Part shown: one piece after another, positions 40,211 to 62,000 of the stretch
Layout: every line of letters begins with the position of its first letter
How positions within the stretch are numbered: the first letter of the stretch is position 1
Assembly (NCBI RefSeq): GCF_964340395.1
Contig: NC_135552.1
Span: 26,177,181 to 26,239,180 of the forward strand
DNA length: 62,000 bases
Reading direction: 5' to 3'
From: Glandiceps talaboti
Lineage: Eukaryota > Hemichordata > Enteropneusta > Spengelidae
Position numbers and translations under genes: made by a program
The notes under the pieces: model-generated
The model's input: only the letters and a program-made list of their open reading frames with translations
What the model was told of the DNA's origin: nothing
Databases searched by the model: none

Positions 40211-41923
40211 ATGACTTGTACATTACGTACACCATATACTTGCCTGATATTGGTGACATTAGGATCTGCCTTTGACAGTCACTTTTTTGATGAGACTTCT
40301 AAGACAGGACTTGTACCCGGTAAGTTAAGATTCCTTGATTGACAGTCGACCTTAAGATATCTGATATGTTTTGTGACATAGTAGTTCCATTATTACTATA
40401 CCATCTTTAATTTCCATCAACAAAGTTTGTAACTGACCTGTCCTTCATCTATTCATTCTTCTACAGAGCCAATTTCGACAGCGTTGGATACAACAGGTGT
40501 TGTTTTTACACGATGGGGTCACAATAATTGCCATGCTGGTATGGACCTTGTCTACAACGGTATATAACACTTACATTTCTTATTTTTGTAACATCTTATC
40601 TAAATTGCACTAAGCTGAAACTGGAACATTTTCTGAAATTGTTTGTTAAATACAATAACCTATTCGTAATATCACCCGTAACAGTATTGAATCACTTTGC
40701 ATCACATGTGGGTAAATGTAGTGGTGCTACTGTACACACAATATGGTACATCTAATCCAATCAACTTGATTTTAGGGTCCGCACCTAAACAAATTAGCGC
40801 CCCCAAATGTGACCACCATTTCAACCTGTTACTGTAAGTACGTCTGGATAAAATCGACATTTAATTGAAATGTACAATGTCTATTTTTAAACAATTTTCA
40901 GTGAATATATTGTTGGTTGTCTGATCAAAAATATAATACTCCATTTACAGCTAATAAAAATGGTAAATGGCAAAGCTGGATAAAATTCCAATATTCATAA
41001 AACAACAACCTTTTACAAAACGATTTCGTTTTGTTTTAGATGCTTATGTGTGACAGTCGCTGGATCATTACACAGAGTACTACATGTATCATTAGAGGTT
41101 CATGAAGACCTAACTTTTTACAGAGAGAATTACATCATATAATTATGCATAAACATGAGCGTATAGCAGTTATGACATTAAATCATGTATACAGGATGCC
41201 AAGCTACATGGAGAAGCGCAGTGTTAAGAAATAACTTTTTGTTATGATGTCATTTATGATACGTTTTGATAGAGTAATCAAGCGGTTAATTTCTGACTGA
41301 TTGGTTCTCAGTAATAGCATTCTCACTGCATCTCTGACGGTGCCGTAAAAATGTCAGATAAAATCTTTATTCTTAATATTTCCTAGGTAAGTTTGTTTGT
41401 TTGGCTATAGGATAGTTCTTTCTGTATTTGTATTTTAGGTGTCATGAGCGGACAACTTTACAGTCAAAGTGGTAATGGCGCAAATCATTTGTGTCTGCCT
41501 ATTGTGCCGCTGTATGACATGGACAACGTAACAACTGGTGTTCAAACTGATCGTGCCTACCTATATCACACTGAGTATCGCAACCCATCCGGTCCGTTCC
41601 TTGATAGGCAATATCATGACATTCCATGTGCCGTTTGTCTAGATGGCACTCACAATAACATTATTGTGTATCCAGCCCAAAATACCTGTCCTGATGGATG
41701 GGATGTTGAATACAAGGGGTTTCTCATGGCAGAGCGAACTAGCTATGGAACGGTTGATCATGTATGTGTTGACGTGGAGGGAAGAGTTGTTCTAGGCTCA
41801 GCTACAGACGTCAATTCGGCATTTCTGTACTCGGTGGAAGGCCGCTGTCCAGCAGGCAGTGCTATACCATGCGCTCCGTATGTTGATGGTTATGAATTAT
41901 CGTGTGTCGTGTGTGCAATTTGA
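40211..41923 (+). CDS. Gene F: secreted short-chain-collagen-C4-type (NC1-like) protein
   Basis: Exons 40211-40319, 40467-40559 and 41439-41923 join through phase-1 introns to 228 aa, the longest of the six. Exon 1 has a hydrophobic stretch (CLILVTLGSA) and a longer acidic linker. Exon 2 reads TGVVFTRWGHNNCHAG...LVYNG, with His where the others have Pro after the cysteine. Exon 3 encodes MSGQLYSQSGNGANHLCLP, CAVCLDGTHNN, CPDGWDVEYKGFLM, CVDVEGRVVLG and PYVDGYELSCVVC. AATAAA lies at 41972. It is the paralogue of gene C and, like it, stands divergently from a minus-strand neighbour. Confidence 0.9.
40762..40860 (+). repeat. Dispersed repeat copy 3, in gene F intron 2
   Basis: Begins 'acttgattttagggtccgca', continues through a 'tagcgcccccaa' block and 'atttcaacctgtta' to 'ctggataaaatcg'. 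The same ordered blocks occur on the minus strand at 17757-17835. It is a short non-coding interspersed element. Confidence 0.6.
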
Positions 41924-41979
41924 AAAGTAACTGAAATTTCTTTTAAATATTGGTCTGTATACTACAGTGGTAATAAACC

Positions 41980-43155
41980 AATGGCCACCCTTTCGATTGA
42001 AAGGAGGTTAGGGTCTTCGGTATAACATCGATTCTGTTTGTTTTAATTTGTTTGTGTTGATTTGTTAGGCTAGGAATTTACAATGGATTATCATCATTAT
42101 AGTTTTTATCCTAACTGTAGAACAATATTAAAAATTCAATTATTCGTCCACCCATTCACTCATTTCAACCACTATCTTAATAAATAGATTAATTGGCCAA
42201 TAAAATCAAGTACTAAAACAAACAATTTTTATTTGGTAGTGTTCAATAAAACCAGAGATACATGATTGTATTACAATAGTGGAATGGCTGTTCAGGAAAA
42301 TCAGATATGCGAAAATTGTATTACGAGTAACTGTGATGCGATGATGTGAATCATAACATACCATGTGCGATATTGTAAAGAGTTATCTTATTTCCTAGGA
42401 TAGACTTTTCTAACAGATAAAAATCTACAACTTCAAGTGTCAATAGATAGTTGTCGTATATACAAAATGTAATACTGTAGGTTTTGACGAATGCATTTGT
42501 ATTGATTACTCACTAAATTCAAATATGAAACAACATTCTATTTACATATTATATAAATATTGTATATCCAATTCTAAACTGTATTTTCCCAACCCTGAGA
42601 ATTTGGCATAGCTTTTCTCTCCGTGTAAAAGTTACATCGTTGCAAACCACGGCCTCTTTTACGGCACCGTCGAAACGTGCTGTAAGAACAGTCTCGTTAT
42701 TTCGAAGTGTAGCGGAAGAAATAACAGCTCTGGTTTACGAGAATGATACGTTATAATGATAAGTTATACAACTATTTTCTCATCTAATGAGGAATTTAAA
42801 ATATATTTCTTATTTTTTTTGTTCCTACACTTCATGGATATTGTGTGTAAATCAAAATATCAATAAAATACAAAGTCTTATTTATTGCTAGACGTGCAAT
42901 ATTTTTACTCAAAATGCTCTCTTCTTAGAATTAGAAGTTGACCCCCTTCTCTATAAATAGACGGTCTTGGAAATTTTCAACTTGATCAACCGCACATCAT
43001 TTTTCATTTTCTCCAAACTGTAGACTCGGACACTCCACTTTAAATTTGTGTTTCAGTGCACCCCAAGTGTTCTTTAATGTGTCTTTGGGAAGGATCTCAA
43101 AACGACACTTGTTGTAACTTTGTAATCCTGAAGGTATTCGATATCACGTTTAGGT
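41980..43155. other. Gene F / channel gene intergenic; channel 3' UTR side
   Basis: No coding sequence is seen. It should contain the 3' UTR of the minus-strand channel gene. Minus-strand AATAAA motifs (TTTATT on the plus strand) occur near 42870. Confidence 0.5.
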
Positions 43156-54730
<11,575 letters not shown>

Positions 54731-54830
54731 TGTGACAAAGAAGCTGTAAAGAAAACCATCCGTCATGAATAATATCATTAGGAATTAGGAGTGGATGAAA
54801 ACATAACACTTGCAATGTAATATAACTAAC

Positions 54831-54943
54831 TACCTACCTACCTACCCCCCCCCACACACACACACATACATACATACATACATACATACATACATACATA
54901 CATACATACATACATACATACATACATACACACATACATTACA

Positions 54944-54974
<31 letters not shown>

Positions 54975-55054
54975 CATACATACATACATTACATTCATGC
55001 ATGCATGCATACATACATACATACATACATACATACATACATACATACATACAT
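54831..55054. repeat. (CTAC)n, (AC)n and (ATAC)n array upstream of the channel gene
   Basis: CTAC units, C run, CA units and several ATAC runs with 'attacatt' and 'gcatgcatgc' interruptions. It lies in the 5' flank or 5' UTR intron of the channel gene. Confidence 0.93.
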
Positions 55055-56253
55055 GTATCCATGATTAATGTATAGGTCTTTAGTAAGTAGATGGAAATCA
55101 AGCGTTTCTATTAAAAATATCACTCAATCTAACAAAATAAAATAAAGAATCTTGCGCACAGGAAATTAGATCACTGACGGTTAGTTAGTAATTCTCACAC
55201 ATTTATTAACGTACTATCAGACTTACTGTGAATCCGTTCAATTAGACAGAGTGAAATGATTAAAATTCCAATACTGCAAGTAAAACATCAGGAAAAATGT
55301 GTATAATATGAGTATTTAGACATGGGTGAGGGATGACGTGGTAGTTTTAAAATGTACATACAAGTACTATGGTAGAGAATAGTGGATATGTGACATTGTT
55401 GGTTATGTGCATACATCAATAGCTTCTACAACAGATTATATAATGAGCAATAGAAAAATGTATATCTTTCCTAGTATTTCCTTCCACTTGTCGAGAACAT
55501 CATGTATATCTAGAACGTGGTCATGGTTAATGTCAGTGGTGTATGTAGACCTATCTTGATTCATTTACAAAATGTATTACTTAAATGTTTTTTTTATTGT
55601 TATAACACAAAGAAAAAAAACAGTGCCTCTAGTTTTAATGTTTTCAATCATGAAAGTTGCGAACAGTGGCCATTGCGTACATGCAGTTTAATCGTGATGG
55701 TCGTCAATGCAACTGATAGTTTAATGAATTACAACATGTGTAGAGATCGAATGAAACTCGTAAATTACCTAAGTTCTAAAAAAATTACGTCACGCTGACG
55801 TTATAACACAAATACCCGTAGGCTCGTCCACGGATTAACGGGAAAGCATTCAGTTAGGTTAGGTTTACTGATCGATATTGTCAATAAACTAAAGTCTCAC
55901 TTTCCCTCAAGTCATTGCTCCTACAATGTATAGATCAGACCAGAGGCTTGCTTTACAATTGGTATCCCCCTTTGTTCTCCTTTGTTCAACTTAATAGAAA
56001 ATCGAATAGGATTTCCCCTCGGCAACGAATGACACAGACTAGCTATAGTGTCATGATCAAAGACAAATACTAGTAGGTAATATACATACACACTGTACAG
56101 GTGAAAAGTGGAAAATATTCACCATCTAATCACCCCCCCCCCCACCCCAACTCCCACCACCACCACCACCACCACCCACAGGGTGGTGCAGCATTAGGAT
56201 ATTTGGGTGAGTGCATGAATAGACACATTTGAAGTTGAAATTTTGCTAGGCTT

Positions 56254-56279
56254 AATAAATAAATAAATAAATAAATATA

Positions 56280-56330
<51 letters not shown>

Positions 56331-56332
56331 AT
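56254..56332. repeat. (AAAT)n array
   Basis: About 19 AAAT units with one AT slip. Confidence 0.94.
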
Positions 56333-58254
56333 AGAATAAACAATAATAGTGTGCTGCATTGGCAATAAAACCACTATGTGAGGAACTCTAGTCTAGAAAA
56401 CGTTGAACTTTGAAATGAAAACAATTAAGTATATATTTGTCGACTGGACCAGCTCTAGAAGAAGAAATTTGTCCTTGTCTGTGTGAGATGAATATGGATT
56501 TTGCTCGTTCTGATCAGACAATACTTAATGGTAAGAAGAAACTCGTTTCAAAAGAACCGTAAGAAGAGTACTCTTAGATTATGTAAATAATTACTAGTAC
56601 ATGGATTCAATGGAGATAACTTATATATTTACGGAACACAGCCCTGGGAAACTTTACCGTGTGAAAACAGTTAATATGTTGATGCCTCTCGATGGGTCTT
56701 TTACATGTATGACCACTATTAGTATGTAAGCATACTCAGTTCATGTAACTGTTGCATTGTTGCACATATTTGTATGAGAACACAGTACAGATTTGCCTAC
56801 CTTGAATACTTCTATTTGTTATTTCTTTATATAGGTGTCCCTGAAAACTTTTAGTTCCCATGGTGGACGATTTCGAGGCATGTACGAGATCATCGATATA
56901 TCCACCAAATGTTTGCCAGACCTTTCAAAAGTAACAGCCAAAGAAGCTCAAAAAGATGAAAGAAAACGTGTTGATATTTAACTCGATGGTCTTTGAACTG
57001 TAGGTATCGTGGTGACTTTTACGGCTCATCTAGTCTCCGACACGGCACGACACAGCACGGCACAACACGACAAGCTGGTGTCGTCACTTCAGCAATGCAC
57101 TAGTTATGTAACTAACTGACACACAATGGATGCTATAAAAGTTGAATGAAGTGTAATAGCAATCCTTGAATCAAGATTAGTACTTAAGTTTGGAGAAGTG
57201 AAGATAATGGAATCTGTAACTGTTTATTTACCACAACGACTGTAATAAAAACAAAACAGTGTACGACTTTACATCGATTGTCTTTCAGTTTTTATCAACA
57301 TCGCTCTGTTTTATAGTTGGTTGTTATCAACAAAACACAATGCGACGTGCATAACACAGCGTCACATAAAGAACAACACAAAACAGCACTGCACAGCACT
57401 GCACAGCACTTTAGTGGTACCTTGGGCAGCTTTGCAGGAAAAACGAACAAAAAATGGTAGTAATGGTAGTGGCATTGTGAAGATTTTAATTTGAACGTAT
57501 CATGTGTACATGGTGACTCGTTAATTATATTGAGGGGGGGGGGGGCGCTGTGTAAAATGATCCGGGGATACTTCAATGAGACCTCCAAACCAAAACTGAT
57601 ACCACAAAAAATGTAATCCTTAAAAAAGGAACCCTTTCTCATACCGTGTTGCACAAAATAGATAATTTACCGTGTGATCTACGACACATGCAGACGACAG
57701 TTCGTATGACGCAGTAGCTAAAACCTGATCAAATTAATTGTGTTTGAAAAATGAAAATTTAAGGATTTATTTTGAAAATTATAGAAATAATTGAGCTAAA
57801 ATTGAAGCAATATCTAACTGTCCACTTGGGTAGGGTTTCCCCCCAATCTTCCGACCCAGAAAAGTATACCCTTTCTCATAACCTTGTGAGCACAAAACCC
57901 CCACCCTTTTCAAGTTCCAGCTTACCTTTCCGTCATTGTATAGCTGTCTAGGGGAGATACCCCAGGTAATACATTGTACATTTGTATATGGGCCTTGTTT
58001 ACATATACATAGTATATGTCAACGCTCATTATGACTTTTGACGGTGTAACATGCTCACAGAACGCATATGAAACTCGTGTTTAGAGACTAATAAAATATA
58101 CATTAAACAGGCAAGTTCTAGACATTCTATGTTTTCTCATATTAAAAAAATATCTAAAAAATCGACCAACCTACCCCAATATGATGGGCTAGGTTGCCCG
58201 TTGAACTATCTTTTTTTTTGCCCAAGTCATGAAATTTTCTAATCATATCTTTAA

Positions 58255-58260
<6 letters not shown>

Positions 58261-58299
<39 letters not shown>
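58261..58299. repeat. (CT)n array
   Basis: About 19 CT units between C-rich and G-rich flanks. Confidence 0.94.
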
Positions 58300-58302
<3 letters not shown>

Positions 58303-60581
58303 GTGGGGGCGCTAACACTTCATCAGCGAAGCATGGAAATGGAAAGATATTGGAAAGAAAAGTGAAAAGCTGTCACTCGCGATGAAACCCACAATGCATA
58401 ATGCAAGTGTCATTTTATTTTGGAAATGGACTATTTAGATTTCACACACGTTTGTCACCTTCAAGTATTCACGAGTGCTAATTGCCTGGATATTACTGGT
58501 CAAGGTCCAGGATACCTTAACACGGCTAAGGTTTGCTGTAAATTTAAAATATCTACATATTTTCAATTCTACCTGAAACGGTAGATAATTGAATTCATAA
58601 TAACTTTCATAGACCCTGGAACTAAAATAGGTAACACGGCGTCATATGATTGCTGACTGACGTGATACAATACATGGAATATTTGCTTGGAAAGCCAAAC
58701 AAGTTACCTCGAACATATTGCATCGAATATTTACAACATGTAGTGTTTTCGGTAACATCTACCCAAGTTACCCCATGACGTCATTTTACGAGGTTCCCAA
58801 CAAAAGTTATCGTTTATAGTGTTTTACGTATGGAACAATGCAGGCTATCATATTTCCCTCTTTCAGAGGTATTCAAAGTATTATACATGTATATGTACTG
58901 GCAAAAACACAGTTTACCATGTAACAGAGCAGAACAGGAAACTATCTCTAACAATGTGTGTGCTAACTGGTAAAACAAGAGGGGGGGGGGGGGTTAATGA
59001 AGTGCGACCTTTACGGTCACATGGAACGGTTTACGTTCGTGTGGGTGTTTTGAGCGAGTGATGACCATAGTCTATAGTGATGACGTATTAGTGTATCATG
59101 TTCACATTTCTCTATTAAAATGTGTACACATTTTGGCTACATAAAGTTTAATGAGAGCATAAAGTAAATATTTATAAGCTTGTGTTTCATTCCTTTAGTT
59201 TTGTGTGGTTTGAAAGTAACTGGCCACGTTTCTGCAAATTCAAAAGCTGAGAGATACTAGTATACAGTTTGAGTCAAGGTAACTTTGAATGTTCACCATT
59301 ATTCAAACTTAGAAAGTTCACAGAAAGTAGGAGTGTTGTATTTCTGGAGATACTGATATTTTACGGTCAAATCAACTCATTTACCAAAACTTGGGATCTG
59401 GTTATAACCTAGAATTCAGTCATTTTGGGGAGTTTGCTTTTGCATTTCCCTATTGGTTGGGGAATTTCAACCTTGACTATAATTATCAAGCATACAACTA
59501 TTTCCATTAGTTTGTGACTGAACAGAAATTTTATTTAAAAAGTACAGATCAAAAATATAAAACATCACAACAGTTGTAAGTCAACAAGACACTTCAGTAA
59601 TTGAAGAAACTGAACAATGTGTGTGTGAGTTCGCAACCTCTGATCATGTGTAGAAATGATGTTATGTTAGCCAGATAGTGCAATGACTAACACTTCACCA
59701 ACTGTACTGTTCTTTGTCATAAGCCCCAGTACAATGCTTATGACAGGGGTATCTGTTTACATGTAATCAACAGAAACAATGGCAGTGGTTCCTCTCAACC
59801 TTTGCACATGCAATTTTATCTACGAAGGAAATTTATTGAACAATATTTTTTTGCGACAAACCTGGAATACTTCATCATTTCCACTTGTTGGGTATATATT
59901 GTGTTTTGGGATGATGCAACCAAACAACTCAAATAACAGAATGAATCATTTACCATTCTCGCTTTCTGATTTGACTGAAAACCATTGTCCAGCCATTGTC
60001 TTTGGGCTACCATCTTTACACATTTTGTGAATTTCTACTCTGCACGGGAAAACTGAGAGGAACCACTGGTCATAAACCCAAGTGCAATGTTTATGACGAC
60101 TTTGACAAATACTAAACAAAACACAAAAATTGGTGAAATACTTGCACTGCCACAGGAATTATATATATCCATAATTGTGAGACTGAAAGAGGTTTTACAA
60201 ATAAGGGAATGTCTCAGTGCAATGTTTACAACAAGGGACATTGTTTATTAAACTGAATCACAAGCTGTGGTGCAATGCCTGTGATCCAAACCTACCACTG
60301 CACCAGCTCCAGCATTACAAAACTTACCACCATGTCCTGCTACATGCTGGATAAGGCTAAGGCTGTATTGGTATCTCCTTAGGCTTATGACAACATTTAC
60401 AAGTCTTACCAGGAATGTCAGTCGCAATGTCTTACCATTCAAAATAAAAACATTCTAATACCAACCCTCATTCAGTCTCCTTACCTGGTATTACATGTAT
60501 AATATTGCAAATGAAAAATGACCTTTTTAAAAGTATGATTCTTAATTTTTAATGGGGAAACATATCCAATAGTACTGAATG

Positions 60582-62000
60582 TTACTTCTTGGCAAAAGAG
60601 ATTTTCATGGCATTCGTTGGCGTGATTTTGAAGCCTTGTAGAGCATCTTTGGCAACTCCTGCTTGCGTCTCATTTTCAAATTCTACAAACGCAATGTCAT
60701 GACGACCTGGCACAAGACGAACTTCTTTGAAGGCTTGGAACCTGTAACAAGGAAACAGAAACATAATTATTACCCTCTGGAAAACTTGCAATGTTTGAGC
60801 TGAGACGAGTTCTGACTATAAAAATGTTTTGGCCATCAAAAATTATTTTAATAAATAATTGGATAACTGGTGAAAAAAGGTTTGTTTTCATGTACTCAGG
60901 GGTGAGTAATTAACAATATTTGCTCTGCTGGAAATCTTATTCAGTTTGTTCTTTTCTCTTGTAATATGTTTGTTTTCCTTAATTTGTAAGTTATTTATCC
61001 TTTCATACTGAAGTACTGTCGTACTAGTGCTTTTCATTCCTAAATACAAAATAACTTGAATGAACTGAGTGGTGGAGCTCTACTGTGTATAGCATGAATC
61101 AACAATCTGACAAAAATATCACCAGCTTTGCTTCCCCCTTGTTTGTTCTTGTTTTGATTAGTAAGCAAGTATTTGAGTCATAAAACATAACCCAGGTGGC
61201 ATTCAGCTATTGTTGTTTTAAAAAAAATAAATGTTACTACTACTCCTAGGGAACTTACTGGTTAAACAACATCTGCAACATCGTTTCATTTGTCTCTTCT
61301 GGTAAGTTGGTTAAGAATAAAATATTGTTTGGTGGTTGTTCCTGCATTGGTTGTGCTCCTCCTGGTGCTGTGGGTGAGTAAAACAAACAAGTTTTAAGTA
61401 TCATATTTGTAGAGAACAATCTACTGCAGGTACAGTATAGTGTGACATTCCATGGCAAGATACCCACTGAGTTTAAGACTTAAATTATAGCACCACCATT
61501 CACAAATCCAAGGAGATATTCATACTAACAGCATCTCTAAATGATCCTTAAGTAAAATGTTACTTTTACTGTTGTAAATAAGTGGAGTCTTTGTAACAGA
61601 AAATGTATCAACACTTTCCCTGTTACCCTAGATATTTTGTATCCACTTTATCAGTGTAAGTCCTCAACTTATAACCAATGTTCAGACTTCTTATACTCAG
61701 GGCTCGCATATCAGAAAACTTTGTCCATGATTTGAAAATCAGACTAAACATAAACTAATTTCAGTTAAAACAGAATTCAGAATTATGAAAAATTGCCACC
61801 AAATAAAGTATCTGTTCAATTCATATGACACATTGTGACAATATATAATTATTTGATGTGAATGCATGACAATTTTTCTACATGATAAATTTAATAATAA
61901 TCTGCCTACCTTGTTGCATTGGTGGTGGTTGTCCCATTAGTGGTGGCATACCACCCATTCCGGGCTGACCCATTCCTGGCATCTGTCCTGGCATTCCAGG
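60582..62000 (-). CDS. SNRPA: U1A/U2B''-type spliceosomal snRNP protein, 3' part of the gene
   Basis: Three minus-strand exons are visible, and the gene continues past the right edge: 62000-61910 (partial), 61367-61259 and 60741-60582. Phases match (1, then 2). The first encodes a Met/Pro/Gly-rich linker ([17 protein letters not shown]... PPPMQQ). The second starts the C-terminal RRM with its RNP2-like [16 protein letters not shown]. The third completes it ([30 protein letters not shown]) and ends MKISFAKK, the same end as vertebrate U1A. The family binds U1 (and, in many invertebrates as SNF, also U2) snRNA through the N-terminal RRM, which lies outside the window. It is a nuclear housekeeping protein. 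Whether it is U1A alone or a dual U1A/U2B'' (SNF) protein cannot be told from this half. Confidence 0.93.

Larger units (their letters stand above)
55055..60581. other. Intergenic stretch between the channel gene and SNRPA
   Basis: No coding segment with recognisable domains or matching splice phases was found. It includes a CAC run near 56157-56175, an AAAT array at 56254-56332, a CT array at 58261-58299 and G/C homopolymer runs near 56132, 57534 and 58981. The left part should hold the channel promoter and 5' UTR exon. The right end is the SNRPA 3' UTR, with minus-strand AATAAA at the complement of 60244-60249. Confidence 0.5.

Overview
This is animal nuclear DNA. It is AT-rich, has GT-AG introns throughout, is densely populated with microsatellites, and encodes secreted and membrane proteins in multi-exon genes. 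The combination of a death-effector-domain NACHT receptor, a tandem family of spongin short-chain-collagen (NC1-like) proteins and a DEG/ENaC channel carrying LDL-receptor class A modules points to a marine invertebrate. A deuterostome such as an acorn worm or a lancelet is a reasonable guess, but the species cannot be fixed from the sequence.

Layout. (1) 684-4329, minus: a four-exon NLR-type gene (putative N-myristoylation motif, DED, NACHT, proline-rich tail; 892 aa in the joined model). (2) 4330-10530: no intact gene, but a decayed copy of a neighbouring C4-type exon (about 8366-8670) beside a decayed copy of the NLR exon 1/2 junction (about 8908-9300). (3) 10651-41923: a cluster of seven related genes for small secreted proteins with the C-terminal domain of 'short-chain collagen C4'. 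One has a kringle in front (10651-15291, with a frame break). Six are simple three-exon genes, here called A (+), B (-), C (+), D (+), E (-) and F (+). Order, orientation and sequence show that the A-B-C block was duplicated to give D-E-F. (4) 43156-54730, minus: a 17-exon DEG/ENaC channel gene (871 aa in the joined model) with six LDLa modules in its extracellular part. (5) 60582 to the right edge, minus: the 3' half of the U1A/U2B''-type spliceosomal protein gene (SNRPA/snf).

The most striking signal is regulatory. All seven C4-type genes, including the diverged kringle gene and genes on both strands, have ATTGG-N11-CACGTG (or CACATG) with exactly 11 bp between the two half-motifs, and the E-box starts about 85-120 bp before the start codon. 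This is an inverted CCAAT box plus an E-box at fixed spacing, and it suggests one shared promoter architecture for the cluster.

Other notable points are (AT)n-embedded inverted repeats carrying a hammerhead-ribozyme-like core, dispersed pieces of the same element at 49.7 kb, microsatellites that abut splice sites, and a DEG/ENaC protein whose N-terminal His-Gly gating motif reads Ala-Gly. Gene models were built by hand from splice signals and reading phase. All close in frame except the kringle gene. No database search was possible.
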